From Sinorhizobium psoraleae (GTDB lineage: Bacteria > Pseudomonadota > Alphaproteobacteria > Rhizobiales > Rhizobiaceae): a stretch of DNA of 64,000 nucleotides. The stretch spans positions 1,061,798-1,125,797 of the forward strand of contig NZ_JABEKV010000002.1 of NCBI RefSeq assembly GCF_013283645.1, given 5' to 3'. The notes under the pieces are model-generated. The model was not told the DNA's origin and searched no databases. It saw nothing but the letters and a program-made list of their open reading frames with translations. Shown piece by piece: positions 16,354 through 25,492 of this stretch (positions are counted from its first letter, which is position 1; the number at the start of each line of letters is the position of its first letter). A program made the translations under genes and the position numbers.

Positions 16354-17520
16354 CTATTGCTCGGATGTCGGCGGTGGTCCGGCACGGACCTCGGTGTCGC
16401 GACCGGCCGGCGGCGTTTCAGATGGCATCTCCTTCTCTGCCTTCACCACCCGGCGGCGGGCGAGCGGCCGCTTGCGCATGATGCGCACGCGTTTGACGCG
16501 CCGGGGGTCGGCATCGAGGATCTGAAATTCGAAACCGGGGATGGCCTGGACCACCTCGCCGCGAACCGGGATGCGCCCGAGCGAAGCGAACACCAGCCCG
16601 CCCAGCGTGTCGACGTCTTCGATCTGTTCGCGCACATCGAAATCCGGGCCGATCGCTTCGGCGATCTCCTCTAGCTCGACGCGGGCATCGGCGACGAAGA
16701 TATCATCCGTGGTGCGCGCGAACATGACCTCCTCATCGTCATGCTCGTCTTCGATATCGCCGACGACCATCTCGACGATGTCCTCCAGCGACACGAGACC
16801 GTCCGTGCCGCCATACTCATCGATGACGAGGGCCATCTGGATGCGCGCGGCCTGCATCCGCTGCATCAGATCCGAAGCCAGCATGGACGGCGGCACGAAC
16901 AGGAGCTGGCGAACGATGCCGGCCTCCTCGACCGTTTTTCCAAGATCGACGCGAGAGAGGTCAAAACCCGCCCTCTGTTGACGCGGCGCCTTTTCCGTCC
17001 TCTCGGCCGAGGCCATGGGCTGCGCCTTGCCGTTGCGCCGCCGGTTGCGGGCCTGCTTGGTCACATAGGCGAGAAGGTCGCGGATATGCACCATGCCGCG
17101 CGGATCATCCAGGCCCTCGTTGTAGACCGGCATGCGCGAGCGCCCCGACTCCTCGAAGATGACCATGAGTTCGCCGATCGTGATGCTCTGGTCCACGGCC
17201 TCGATATCGGCGCGCGGCACCATCACGTCTTCGACGCGAACCTCGCGGAAACGCAGGATGTTGTTGAGCATCGCCCGTTCTTCGGGCGAGAACGCGGCGT
17301 TGCTGTCCGCGTCCGTCATCAATGCGTCGGCGAGATCTTCGCGCAGGCTCGACGGGCTTGCCCCGCGCAGGAGGCGCGCGGCGCGGCTCCAGAAGGAGGT
17401 TGTGGATTTGCTGCCCTCCTGTCGGGGGGCGGCGGTACTACTACTGCCCGCCTCGGCTTCTCCGGAAGCTTCCGCTTCCTCGGCCGCAACAGCGGCCGGC
17501 TGTGTGTTGATGTCGCTCAT
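16354..17520 (-). CDS. CorC/HlyC-type CBS-domain protein, cytosolic form
   Basis: The 388-residue protein has an Ala/Glu/Ser-rich disordered N-terminus (1-55), two CBS domains (about 95-230, starting at REVRVEDVMVPRADIEAVD), and a C-terminal CorC/HlyC domain (GIPVRGEVVQAI-like, here LGRIPVRGEVVQAIPGFEF). The membrane DUF21 part seen in magnesium-cobalt exporters is absent, so it cannot itself be a channel. It follows ybeY by 12 nt. In bacteria ybeY-corC-lnt is a common order, and here lnt comes next after 400 nt. A regulatory partner role in ion efflux is inference. Confidence 0.88.
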   Translation of the reverse strand: MSDINTQPAAVAAEEAEASGEAEAGSSSTAAPRQEGSKSTTSFWSRAARLLRGASPSSLREDLADALMTDADSNAAFSPEERAMLNNILRFREVRVEDVMVPRADIEAVDQSITIGELMVIFEESGRSRMPVYNEGLDDPRGMVHIRDLLAYVTKQARNRRRNGKAQPMASAERTEKAPRQQRAGFDLSRVDLGKTVEEAGIVRQLLFVPPSMLASDLMQRMQAARIQMALVIDEYGGTDGLVSLEDIVEMVVGDIEDEHDDEEVMFARTTDDIFVADARVELEEIAEAIGPDFDVREQIEDVDTLGGLVFASLGRIPVRGEVVQAIPGFEFQILDADPRRVKRVRIMRKRPLARRRVVKAEKEMPSETPPAGRDTEVRAGPPPTSEQ

Positions 17521-17532
17521 CGTTCCAAACTA

Positions 17533-18039
17533 TCAATCCGGGGATCTGTCCCCGTATGGATCAGATAGGCCAAGACGCGCCAAAATGCGAGTCTCCAGGC
17601 CTTCCATTCTTTCCGCCTCGTCGTCTTCCAGATGATCATACCCGAAAAGGTGCAGGAATCCATGGACGAGAAGGTGCGTCAGATGCGTGTCAAACGGCTT
17701 CTCCAGTTCGGCCGCTTCGCGCTTCAGCGTTTCATAGGCAACGATGATATCGCCGAGCATCGGCCCCGGCATCTTGCCCGGGGTCACGGGAAAAGCGGGA
17801 AAAGACAGCACATTGGTCGGCTTGTCCTGGCCTCGCCATTCGGCATTGATTGCCTGCATCGACACATCATCGGTGAAGATCAAAGAGAGTTCCGGCGGAT
17901 CCGGCGGAAAGGGCTGCTTTTCCTCGCTCACGAGGAAATCCGCCGCCGCCTCGAGAATGCGCGCCGAGAAGGACTGCAGCTCGTCCTCCGACGGCCAGTC
18001 CCCTTCCTCGACGCTGATCTGGATATCCAAGGCTGTCAT
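17533..18039 (-). CDS. ybeY: Endoribonuclease YbeY
   Basis: YbeY is a zinc-dependent endoribonuclease for 16S rRNA 3'-end maturation, ribosome quality control and, in S. meliloti, small-RNA regulation. The 168-residue protein carries the H-x3-H-x5-H zinc motif as HGFLHLFGYDH with His126, His130 and His136. The conserved Arg in WRGQDKPTNVLSFP is also present. It lies between phoH and the CBS-domain gene on the minus strand. The S. meliloti homologue is known to be needed for symbiosis, which is established for that species and not read from this sequence. Confidence 0.96.
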   Translation of the reverse strand: MTALDIQISVEEGDWPSEDELQSFSARILEAAADFLVSEEKQPFPPDPPELSLIFTDDVSMQAINAEWRGQDKPTNVLSFPAFPVTPGKMPGPMLGDIIVAYETLKREAAELEKPFDTHLTHLLVHGFLHLFGYDHLEDDEAERMEGLETRILARLGLSDPYGDRSPD

Positions 18040-18061
18040 GTTTGCAACGAACCGCCGTTAG

Positions 18062-18108
18062 ATCACGATGATTTTGGGTCGATTCGACCCAAAAATCATA
18101 AACGTGAT
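18062..18108. repeat. Long palindrome 1 in the phoH-ybeY gap
   Basis: The outer arms ATCACG and CGTGAT and the inner arms ATGATTTT-GGGTCGA and TTCGACCC-AAAAATCAT pair almost perfectly, with only one or two unpaired bases per side. In RNA this would be a hairpin of about 20 pairs. It is the first of three adjoining palindromes. Confidence 0.75.
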
Positions 18109-18123
18109 CGATTCCAACAAACA

Positions 18124-18171
18124 GAGCGGGATGCGGGCGGAAAACCGCATTCACTTCTCCTCATCCCGCTC
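18124..18171. repeat. Palindrome 2 in the phoH-ybeY gap, GCGGGATG family
   Basis: GAGCGGGATG at 18124-18133 and CATCCCGCTC at 18162-18171 are exact reverse complements around a GCGGAAAACCGC core. It is the best-preserved copy of this unit in the window; others are at 3543 and 10364. Confidence 0.75.
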
Positions 18172-18175
18172 TAAA

Positions 18176-18218
18176 GCGTGATCCGAAAAGTGGAACCCGG
18201 TTTTCGGACAAATCACGC
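18176..18218. repeat. Palindrome 3 in the phoH-ybeY gap
   Basis: GCGTGAT at 18176-18182 pairs with ATCACGC at 18212-18218, and TCCGAAAA inside pairs with TTTTCGGA. It starts five bases after palindrome 2 and ends 11 nt before the phoH stop codon at 18230. Confidence 0.7.
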
Positions 18219-18229
18219 GATAATCAGGA

Positions 18230-19285
18230 CTAGCGATCGCTCTGCTCGCTTTCGTCGTGAACCGCCGTGTGGCTTTCATAGGCCCTGACGATCCTCGCCA
18301 CCATCGGATGGCGGACGACATCGACATCCTTGAAGCGGATCACCGAAACGCCCTCCACGCCATGGAGAATTTGCAGCGCCTCCACGAGGCCCGATTTGAC
18401 ACCGCGCGGCAGGTCGACCTGGCTGGGATCGCCGGTGACGATCATCCGGCCGTTTTCGCCGAGACGCGTCAGGAACATCTTCATCTGCATCGATGTCGTG
18501 TTCTGGGCCTCATCGAGAATGACGGCGGCATTGGCGAGCGTTCGCCCACGCATGAAGGCGAGCGGCGCGATCTCAATCACGCCGGCGGTGATCGCCCGCT
18601 CGACCTTATCGCCCGGCATCATGTCGTAAAGCGCGTCGTAAAGCGGCCTGAGATAAGGATCGACCTTTTCCTTCATGTCGCCCGGCAGGAAGCCCAGGCG
18701 TTCGCCGGCTTCGACGGCCGGCCGCGAAAGGATGATGCGATCGACTGCGCCACGCTCGAGCAACTGAGCCGCATGGGCGACGGCAAGATAGGTCTTGCCG
18801 GTACCGGCCGGCCCGACGCCGAAGACGAGCTCGGACCGCTCGAGCGCACGGATATAGGCATCCTGCATCGGCGTGCGCGCAGCGATGGTCTTTTTGCGCG
18901 TCGAAATCTGCGCCATCGTCAACTTGGCTTTGCGTTCCATTGTCGGCAACTGCAACTGGTCGTCGGCAGCGACCGCCATACGGATCGCGCCTTCGACGTC
19001 GGACGTATCGATCGATCCGCCACTCTGCAATCTTCCGTAGAGATAGTCGAGAGCGCGCCGCGCCTGGTTTGTCGCCACCACATCGCCCGAAATGGCGACG
19101 GAATTTCCGCGCGGCCTGGCGTCGATGCGCAGGCGCTCTTCGAGCAGCTTCAGGTTCTGGTCGAATTGGCCGAAAAGTTCGCTGGCAAAGCGGTTGTTCT
19201 CGAAAGTGAGCACGAAGTGATTGGCGTCTGTCGCAGATGTTTTGGACTGGCGCGATGATGAAGAAATCAATTCGTGTCCATTCAA
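18230..19285 (-). CDS. phoH: PhoH family ATPase
   Basis: This 351-residue cytosolic P-loop NTPase has the Walker A motif GPAGTGKT at 158-165 and a Walker B-like ILDEAQNTT near residue 255, followed by GDPSQVDLP. PhoH proteins are thought to act in RNA metabolism, and the fixed neighbourhood with ybeY and miaB supports an RNA role. The N-terminal 110 residues contain a KH-like nucleic-acid-binding region (SVAISGDVVATNQARRALDY). It starts 27 nt after the miaB stop. Confidence 0.92.
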   Translation of the reverse strand: MNGHELISSSSRQSKTSATDANHFVLTFENNRFASELFGQFDQNLKLLEERLRIDARPRGNSVAISGDVVATNQARRALDYLYGRLQSGGSIDTSDVEGAIRMAVAADDQLQLPTMERKAKLTMAQISTRKKTIAARTPMQDAYIRALERSELVFGVGPAGTGKTYLAVAHAAQLLERGAVDRIILSRPAVEAGERLGFLPGDMKEKVDPYLRPLYDALYDMMPGDKVERAITAGVIEIAPLAFMRGRTLANAAVILDEAQNTTSMQMKMFLTRLGENGRMIVTGDPSQVDLPRGVKSGLVEALQILHGVEGVSVIRFKDVDVVRHPMVARIVRAYESHTAVHDESEQSDR

Positions 19286-19312
19286 GCGGTTAGGCTCCTC
19301 GCTCTCGGTCCC

Positions 19313-20713
19313 TTATCCGATCATCTCGGCGAAAAGGCTGTTGGGCCCGGCTTTGATGATTCGTACTCTGACAATGTCACCGATTTGCGATGCTTTTGCA
19401 TCAACATTCACAGGCTGCAGCCACGGCGAACGACCGACGAGCTGGCCGGGCATGCGGCCGGTTTTTTCCAAAAGCAGGTCGATCTCCCGTCCCACGCATG
19501 CCTGGGCGAAGTCGCGCTGCTGCTTGATAAGCAAAGTCTGCAATCTTTCCAGTCGCTTGGCCTTCACGTCCTCAGGAACCTGATCCTTGAGCTCGGCCCC
19601 CGGCGTGCCCGGACGGGTCGAATACTTGAAGGAAAATGCCTGTGCATAACCCACCGCCTCCACGAGACGCATGGTATCCTCGAAGTCTTCGTCGGTCTCA
19701 CCGGGGAAGCCTACGATGAAATCGCCCGAGAGGGCAAGGTCGGGCTGGGCGGTGCGGATGCGATCTATCAAGGCGAGGTATTCGGCGGCGGTGTGACGCC
19801 GGTTCATCGCCTTCAGGATGCGATCCGACCCCGACTGGACCGGCAAATGCAGGTAAGGCATCAGCTTGGTCATCGACCGATGCGCCTCTATCAGGCTGTC
19901 GTCCATGTCGCGCGGATGACTGGTCGTATAGCGCAGGCGCGCGAGACCTTCGATCTCCGCAAGGCGGATGAGGAGATCGCCCAGGCCCCAGTCGCGGTCG
20001 TCCGGTCCGGCTCCGTGCCAGGCATTGACGTTCTGCCCAAGCAGGGTGATTTCGCGCACCCCGCTTTCGACCAGCCTTTCGGCCTCAGCAACGATCTGCG
20101 CCACCGGTCGCGATACTTCCGATCCGCGCGTATAGGGCACCACGCAGAAGGTGCAGAATTTGTCGCATCCTTCCTGCACCGTCAGGAAGGCGGTGACGCC
20201 GCGGGCGCGGGTCTTCGCCTTGTCCGGCGCCGGCAGGTGTTCAAACTTATCCTCGATCGCATAATCCGTTTCGACGACGCGCTCGCCCCCTCGTGCGCGC
20301 TTTAGCGCTTCCGGCAGACGGTGATAGGTCTGCGGTCCGATGACGAGGTCGACCGCTGGCGCACGGCGAAGGATTTCGTCGCCTTCGGCCTGCGCGACGC
20401 AGCCCGCGACGCCGATGACCATTTCGCGGCCCTCGCGCGCCTTCTCCTTCTTCAGCTCGCGCAGCCGGCCAAGCTCGGAATAGACCTTTTCAGCCGCCTT
20501 CTCGCGGATATGGCAGGTATTGAGCAGGACGAAATCGGCCTCCTCGAGAACGTCCGTCGAAACATAACCGTCGCGCGAGAGCGCATCCGACATGCGGTCG
20601 GAATCGTAGACGTTCATCTGGCAGCCATAGGTCTTGACGAAGACCTTGCGCGAAGGTGCATGTTCCTCGCCCGGCACCGGCGTTTTCGACAGAAGAGCTG
20701 TTTCCTGGGTCAT
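19313..20713 (-). CDS. miaB: tRNA-2-methylthio-N6-dimethylallyladenosine synthase
   Basis: This radical-SAM enzyme adds the 2-methylthio group to i6A37 in tRNA. The 466-residue protein has the N-terminal methylthiotransferase domain with three cluster cysteines ([33 protein letters not shown]). The radical-SAM motif [15 protein letters not shown] follows, and a C-terminal TRAM domain (residues about 400-460) binds RNA. The start MTQETALL is accepted because the next in-frame ATG would lose part of the first motif. olsA lies 55 nt upstream on the same strand. Confidence 0.97.
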   Translation of the reverse strand: MTQETALLSKTPVPGEEHAPSRKVFVKTYGCQMNVYDSDRMSDALSRDGYVSTDVLEEADFVLLNTCHIREKAAEKVYSELGRLRELKKEKAREGREMVIGVAGCVAQAEGDEILRRAPAVDLVIGPQTYHRLPEALKRARGGERVVETDYAIEDKFEHLPAPDKAKTRARGVTAFLTVQEGCDKFCTFCVVPYTRGSEVSRPVAQIVAEAERLVESGVREITLLGQNVNAWHGAGPDDRDWGLGDLLIRLAEIEGLARLRYTTSHPRDMDDSLIEAHRSMTKLMPYLHLPVQSGSDRILKAMNRRHTAAEYLALIDRIRTAQPDLALSGDFIVGFPGETDEDFEDTMRLVEAVGYAQAFSFKYSTRPGTPGAELKDQVPEDVKAKRLERLQTLLIKQQRDFAQACVGREIDLLLEKTGRMPGQLVGRSPWLQPVNVDAKASQIGDIVRVRIIKAGPNSLFAEMIG

Positions 20714-20768
20714 GCGGCGTTCTTTAGTGCATGGCGGCCCAAAGTTGAAGCATTTTTGGCGCGGCTCA

Positions 20769-21593
20769 CTACGGTTCGACGGGCGCGACGTCCCGGTCTA
20801 CCCTCGGCCGCCCCCTCAGACGATCCGACAGCATGCTGCGAATGCGCTGCTCGATCGTGCGGCTCACGTCCTTCCGGTTGGCATGGCGGTCATAGTCCAC
20901 CGCCTCGCCGAAATCGACATCCACGTCCAGCGCGCCTTCCCTCAGCACGCCAAAAAGATGCGGCAGCAGGCCGGTGTCGCCCGGCCATGCGGCGATCGGC
21001 CGGTTGTAGCGCCCCATGGGCATGCCATGGATGCCGGTGTAGGAAATGGCCAGAGGCTGGACATGGACCACCCCGGTCGGCGAATGTGGAACGGCGGAGG
21101 CCGCTGCTCCGAACAGCGACGTCTTGATGTCCAGCAGGCGGTTGCCGTCGGACGTCGTGCCTTCCGGGAAGAGCACGACGATTTCGCCATCGGCGAGCCT
21201 TCGGCCGATCTCGTTCACCTGATTGCCCGTCGTGCGCTTCTGGTCGCGCTCGACGAATATGGAGGCCTGCAAACGGGCGAGAAGGCCAAAGACGGGCCAG
21301 GTCTTCACCTCGGATTTGGCGACGAAGACGACGTCGGCCACGGAAGACAGCACCAGAATGTCCTTCCAGGACACGTGATTGGCGCTGAGCAGCAGCGGGC
21401 GACGGCGTTCGGGCTCACCGTGAACGCGAACGCGAAGCCCGAGCAACAGGCATGCCACACGATGCCAGAACCGCGGCAGCCACCGCCGCGGCTTCAGGTC
21501 CAGCCACAGGCAAAAGATCTGCACCGGCATCAGTACGAGCGAGATCAGCACAAGCAGGATGCCGCACAGGGCGACGCGGACCCAATTGATCAT
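20769..21593 (-). CDS. olsA: Lyso-ornithine lipid O-acyltransferase
   Basis: This 274-residue PlsC-type acyltransferase has an N-terminal membrane segment (about 5-30), the acyltransferase motif NHVSWKD (the usual NH-x4-D) and the second motif FPEGTTSDG near residue 140. General 1-acylglycerol-phosphate acyltransferases look alike, but the position just upstream of miaB is that of S. meliloti OlsA, which converts lyso-ornithine lipid to ornithine lipid. Its partner olsB is also in this window, at 36140-37030. Some PlsC activity on phosphatidic acid precursors is possible. Confidence 0.85.
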   Translation of the reverse strand: MINWVRVALCGILLVLISLVLMPVQIFCLWLDLKPRRWLPRFWHRVACLLLGLRVRVHGEPERRRPLLLSANHVSWKDILVLSSVADVVFVAKSEVKTWPVFGLLARLQASIFVERDQKRTTGNQVNEIGRRLADGEIVVLFPEGTTSDGNRLLDIKTSLFGAAASAVPHSPTGVVHVQPLAISYTGIHGMPMGRYNRPIAAWPGDTGLLPHLFGVLREGALDVDVDFGEAVDYDRHANRKDVSRTIEQRIRSMLSDRLRGRPRVDRDVAPVEP

Positions 21594-21688
21594 CTGCGAA
21601 GGCTTTCCAAGCCGCTCATCTTACAATCCGCATCACTCGGCGCCGCCAGTCGAACTGCCAGAGCGCCCACTGTTTTTGAAACGCAGCC

Positions 21689-21715
21689 GTGCGCATTCCA
21701 GAAGGGAATGCGCAC
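21689..21715 (-). terminator. Perfect 11-bp stem-loop between rimI and olsA
   Basis: GTGCGCATTCC and GGAATGCGCAC are exact reverse complements around a five-base loop. It stands 22 nt after the rimI stop on the minus strand. No T-run follows at once, so it may be a rho-dependent end or an RNA-stabilising hairpin between rimI and olsA. Confidence 0.5.
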
Positions 21716-21736
21716 CCGACCATGTCGTGAATCGGA

Positions 21737-22234
21737 CTAGCGAAGATCGAGTCGCATGACAAGCGCGGCCGTGCGCGCGCCTGCAGCCCCCTGATAGTAG
21801 GCCCGGCGTTCGCCGACCTTAAGGAAGCCGAGCTTCTGATAGAGACCGAGCGCGGCCTGGTTGGTTTCATCGACTTCGAGGAAAAGCGCGTCGGATCCTT
21901 TGACGAGCGCCTCGCGCATGGCCGCCTGCATCAGTCGCCAGCCCAGGCCGGACCGTGTGAACCGCGGGTCCACGCCGATGGTCAGGATTTCGGCTTCGCC
22001 GGCCACGGCGCGTGAGAGTACAAAACCGCCGAGGGCGGGGCGGAAAGCACCGTTTGTCTGGCGCGCCACGAAACCGAAGACCGTATCCTGCGACAACAGC
22101 GCGTGAATTTCGCCGTCGCTCCAAGGTGATGCGAACCGTTGCCGATGCAGCTCAGCGGCAGCGGCGAGATCGCCCTCCTCGAGCGGGAAGATATCGAACT
22201 CCGTTCGACGGGTGAAATAATCGGTCAAACTCAT
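21737..22234 (-). CDS. rimI: Ribosomal-protein-alanine N-acetyltransferase
   Basis: A 165-residue GNAT acetyltransferase with the acetyl-CoA loop RSGLGWRLMQAAMRE (the RxxGxG/A motif) and the RimI-like LEVDETNQAALGLYQKLGF stretch. It starts 6 nt after tsaB, a pairing conserved across bacteria; RimI acetylates the N-terminus of ribosomal protein bS18. Because it adjoins tsaB, a link to tRNA and ribosome modification is likely. Confidence 0.92.
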   Translation of the reverse strand: MSLTDYFTRRTEFDIFPLEEGDLAAAAELHRQRFASPWSDGEIHALLSQDTVFGFVARQTNGAFRPALGGFVLSRAVAGEAEILTIGVDPRFTRSGLGWRLMQAAMREALVKGSDALFLEVDETNQAALGLYQKLGFLKVGERRAYYQGAAGARTAALVMRLDLR

Positions 22235-22240
22235 CTTGGT

Positions 22241-22915
22241 CTAGGCTCGGGTTACGGCGAAACCCGCCTGGGGTTTCGCATCCGGTCCGCGCAAGTAAAG
22301 CGGTTTCGGCTTGGCCGAGGCTGGATCGGCTCCGGCACCCAGCCGGGCAACGACAGCAATGTCGATATCGTCCGGCACCCCATCTGCAGGCACGTCGGAA
22401 ACGGGGAAAGGGCGGACGAGGGAAGCGCCGGAACCGCAAACGGTTCCTTCGAGGCCTGAAAACCGCTCGCGCGCCTCCGTCACCGACAGAACTTCGGGCT
22501 CGTCCCTTGCTCTGCCGAGGGCGTCGAAAAGCTGGGCATAGACTTCGTCCCGCTTCGCATCGATGACGACGAGAACCGCCTGGCCGGGTGTCGTCAGCCT
22601 TGCATTTTCGGCGGCGACCTCGAGCGTCGTGATCCCGACCGCCGGCTTGCCGAGGGCGAGCGCGAGGCCACGCGCGGCAGCAACGCCGACACGAATGCCG
22701 GTGAAGGATCCGGGACCGACGGTGACCGCAATGCGGTCGATTTCTGAAAGCTGCCTGTCGGCGGCGAGCAGTGCCTCGTCGACGAACTCCATCAGACGCT
22801 CGGCGTGACCGCGTCCGATGTTCGCGCCGGCGCGCGCCAGAACCTCGGCGGCCGCGCTGTCGTAGACAGCGGCGGCGCAACCGGTGCCGGATGTATCGAT
22901 TGCAAGCACTAACAT
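22241..22915 (-). CDS. tsaB: tRNA t6A biosynthesis protein TsaB
   Basis: TsaB is a partner of TsaD in making N6-threonylcarbamoyladenosine at position 37 of tRNAs. The start is the ATG giving MLVLAIDTSGTGCAAAV, the conserved N-terminal strand of the ASKHA fold; the open frame extends 53 codons upstream without similarity and is not used. The 224-residue protein shows VGPGSFTGIRVGVAAARGLAL, the family signature. The next gene downstream is rimI. Confidence 0.95.
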   Translation of the reverse strand: MLVLAIDTSGTGCAAAVYDSAAAEVLARAGANIGRGHAERLMEFVDEALLAADRQLSEIDRIAVTVGPGSFTGIRVGVAAARGLALALGKPAVGITTLEVAAENARLTTPGQAVLVVIDAKRDEVYAQLFDALGRARDEPEVLSVTEARERFSGLEGTVCGSGASLVRPFPVSDVPADGVPDDIDIAVVARLGAGADPASAKPKPLYLRGPDAKPQAGFAVTRA

Positions 22916-23015
22916 TTCAGCCGCAATGGCCTCCCTCCATTGCTTCGCGCCCAGAACCGGCGCGAAGCGCCCCTTGCACCCGCTCTCGTGACGGACGACG
23001 TCGGGACGGGCCGGA

Positions 23016-23582
23016 TCAGACGGATTCGACTGCTTCGACTTCCGGAACGAAGTGGCGCAGCAGGTTTTGGACACCGTGCCTCAACGTCGCGGTCGACGAC
23101 GGGCAACCGGCGCAGGCCCCTTTCATGTTCAGGAACACGGTGCCGTCCTTGAAGCCGCGGAAGGTGATGTCACCACCGTCCTGGGCAACCGCCGGGCGAA
23201 CGCGGGTTTCAAGCAATTCCTTGATCGTGGCAACGATCGCCTCGTCGCCCTCGTCGAAGAACTCGCCTTCCTGGTCCGTCTCCTCGGCGCGGCCGGCACC
23301 GGACATGACCGGCTGCCCGGACATGAAATGTTCCATGATCGAGCCGAGGATGGCGGGCTTCAGGTGCTGCCACTCCTGCGCTTCCTTGCTGACCGTGATG
23401 AAGTCGTAACCGAAATAGACACCGGTTACGCCCGGAATCGAGAAGAGCCGGGCCGCCAAAGGCGATCCTGCACGGGCCTCGTCCTCGCTCCGGAATTCGG
23501 CCGTGCCGTTCTCCATCACCACCTTGCCCGGCAAGAACTTGAGCGTGGCCGGATTCGGCGTGGCTTCCGTCTGGATGAACAT
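23016..23582 (-). CDS. nfuA: NfuA-type Fe-S cluster carrier
   Basis: This 188-residue protein has an N-terminal Nfu domain (MFIQTEATPNPATLKFLPG) and a C-terminal NifU-like domain with the CxxC cluster ligand in GACAGCPSSTATL. It carries Fe-S clusters to target enzymes. Possible clients close by include MiaB, a two-cluster enzyme of the same minus-strand run. A degenerate palindromic fragment lies in the gap to uspA (about 23755-23775). Confidence 0.93.
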   Translation of the reverse strand: MFIQTEATPNPATLKFLPGKVVMENGTAEFRSEDEARAGSPLAARLFSIPGVTGVYFGYDFITVSKEAQEWQHLKPAILGSIMEHFMSGQPVMSGAGRAEETDQEGEFFDEGDEAIVATIKELLETRVRPAVAQDGGDITFRGFKDGTVFLNMKGACAGCPSSTATLRHGVQNLLRHFVPEVEAVESV

Positions 23583-23779
23583 CTTTCTCTCCGTTTCGCC
23601 GGAAGTCGATTCTCGACCGGCTCTTTAGAATTGTTCAAAAATATAGGTGCTTCGTCGCGGCCCCGCAAGAGCGCATCCAGTCGCACCTTGGACTGTCATG
23701 ATCGAGAGGTAGGAAGCGTGCGGAGGACCGCTTCTTTCCGACTTGGAAACGACGCAAATCCGGACGGAAAACCGTTACT

Positions 23780-24271
23780 CTAGCTCAGCGCGTCTATTTC
23801 CTCGTCCGTCAGCAAATCGGGGATGACGGTCACGGGAATCGGAAAGGCCGCAGCTTTTCCGGCTATGGACGACACCAGCGGTCCCGGCCCTTCCTTGGCC
23901 GATCCCGCCGCAAGCACCAAGATGGCAATGTCCCGGTCCTCCTCGATCACCGCGTGGATCTGCTCCGTGGCGATCCCTTCGCGAATGACGATCTCCGGCT
24001 CGATGCCGATCGTTTCGCGCACCGTCTGCGCCACCTTGGCCAGCGTCGCCTCGGCCTCTTCACGTGCTTCCGCCCGCATGATCTCCTCGACCCCCAGCCA
24101 TTGCTGGAAGTCGCCATCGGCGATCACATAGAGCAGCACCAGGCCGCCATTGGAGTTCTTCGCGCGCATGCCGGCATAATGCACGGCGCGGCCGCATTCG
24201 GGCGTATCGTCGATCACCGCCATGAACTTGCGGCGATGACCTTCCAGTCGTGAGAGTCGGGTGGAAACCAT
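23780..24271 (-). CDS. Universal stress protein UspA family
   Basis: A 163-residue single Usp domain. The start of the fold is FMAVIDDTPECGRAVHYAG, with the Asp that follows the first strand. The ATP-binding pattern G-x2-G-x9-G-S/T is only partly recognisable (LAAGSAKEGPGPLVSSIAGKAA), so nucleotide binding is uncertain. It is upstream of nfuA by 197 nt. I cannot give a specific role beyond stress tolerance. Confidence 0.88.
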   Translation of the reverse strand: MVSTRLSRLEGHRRKFMAVIDDTPECGRAVHYAGMRAKNSNGGLVLLYVIADGDFQQWLGVEEIMRAEAREEAEATLAKVAQTVRETIGIEPEIVIREGIATEQIHAVIEEDRDIAILVLAAGSAKEGPGPLVSSIAGKAAAFPIPVTVIPDLLTDEEIDALS

Positions 24272-24323
24272 GCGGCGAACATTACATCGCCGCTCGCCGC
24301 CCGCAAGGTCTCATTTTTGCGTG

Positions 24324-25388
24324 CTACTGCAAAAATCCGATGATTTCGCGAACCTCGCGCATCGTCTTTTCGGCCCGCGCCCGCGCCCGTTCGCCGCCAC
24401 GCCTCAGGATCGCGTCGATGTGTGCCGTATCGTCCATCAGACGACGCATCTCGCCCGTGATCGGCGACAGCACGGTTACGGCAAGATCGACCAGAGCCGG
24501 CTTGAAGACCGAGAACTGCTGGCCGCCGAACTCGGCGAGGACCTCATCCTTCGTCTTGTCCGAAAGCGCCGCATAGATACCGACGAGGTTTTCCGCCTCC
24601 GGACGGCCTGCGAGGCCGCCGGCTTCGCTCGGAAGCGCGTCGGGATCAGTCTTGGCCTTGCGGATCTTCTTCGAGATCGTATCGGCATCATCCATCAGAT
24701 TGATGCGCGACAGATCCGAGGGATCCGATTTCGACATCTTCTTCGTGCCGTCGCGCAACGACATGACACGCGGCGCCGGCCCGCCGATCAACGGCTCCAC
24801 CGGCGGGAAATAGGCATGGATCGGCTCTTCGCCGACGAGGATGTCAACGCCGTAGCCGCGCGTCCGGATATGCTCCATGAAGTCGATGTTGAACTTCTGG
24901 GCGATGTCGCGTGTCAGCTCCAGGTGCTGTTTCTGGTCGTCGCCGACCGGAACATGCGTGGCGCGGTAGACGAGAATGTCCGCCGCCATCAGGCTCGGAT
25001 AGGCAAGCAGGCCGAGCGAGGCGTTTTCGCGATCCTTGCCGGCCTTGTCCTTGAACTGGGTCATCCGGTTCATCCAGCCTATGCGGGCGACGCAGTTGAA
25101 GATCCAGGCAAGCTCGGCGTGCTGCGGCACCGCCGACTGATTGAAGACGATATGCTTTTCCGGGTCGATGCCGGAGGCGATAAAGGCGGCCGCGATCGAG
25201 CGGATCTGGCCCGGCAGATCCTCGTGCACGAGCTGCGCCGTGATCGAGTGCAGGTCGACGACGCAATAGATGCAGTCGTTGTTCTCCTGCAGAGCCACGA
25301 ACTTGCGGATCGCGCCGAGATAGTTGCCGAGATGCAGGTTGCCGGTCGGTTGTACGCCGGAAAATACGAGCGGCTTGAATTCGTTCAT
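24324..25388 (-). CDS. trpS: Tryptophanyl-tRNA synthetase
   Basis: A class I aminoacyl-tRNA synthetase of 354 residues, charging tRNA with tryptophan. The HIGH-type motif is [13 protein letters not shown] near residue 14 and the KMSKS motif is [10 protein letters not shown] near residue 215. The start [16 protein letters not shown] fits the family. Gene order trpS-murJ-glnD is common in rhizobia. The small VOC gene lies between trpS and murJ, 104 nt upstream of trpS. Confidence 0.97.
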   Translation of the reverse strand: MNEFKPLVFSGVQPTGNLHLGNYLGAIRKFVALQENNDCIYCVVDLHSITAQLVHEDLPGQIRSIAAAFIASGIDPEKHIVFNQSAVPQHAELAWIFNCVARIGWMNRMTQFKDKAGKDRENASLGLLAYPSLMAADILVYRATHVPVGDDQKQHLELTRDIAQKFNIDFMEHIRTRGYGVDILVGEEPIHAYFPPVEPLIGGPAPRVMSLRDGTKKMSKSDPSDLSRINLMDDADTISKKIRKAKTDPDALPSEAGGLAGRPEAENLVGIYAALSDKTKDEVLAEFGGQQFSVFKPALVDLAVTVLSPITGEMRRLMDDTAHIDAILRRGGERARARAEKTMREVREIIGFLQ

Positions 25389-25492
25389 GTCGTCCTCAAT
25401 CGGGCTTGTGGAGGGCCCGTCTCCAGTTGATATCCGCCGCGCTTATGCACGGCAGCCCAAGCGCAATCAAGGGGGTGCGGGCGCGCAAAGGA

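Noticed and set aside
18040-18229. CRISPR array
   Set aside because: The repeats are three different palindromes, each single, without regular spacers, and similar units are dispersed elsewhere. They are intergenic mosaic repeats.
22916-23074. Long N-terminal extension of tsaB
   Set aside because: The extra 53 codons have no family similarity, and the conserved first strand LAIDTS starts immediately at the chosen ATG.
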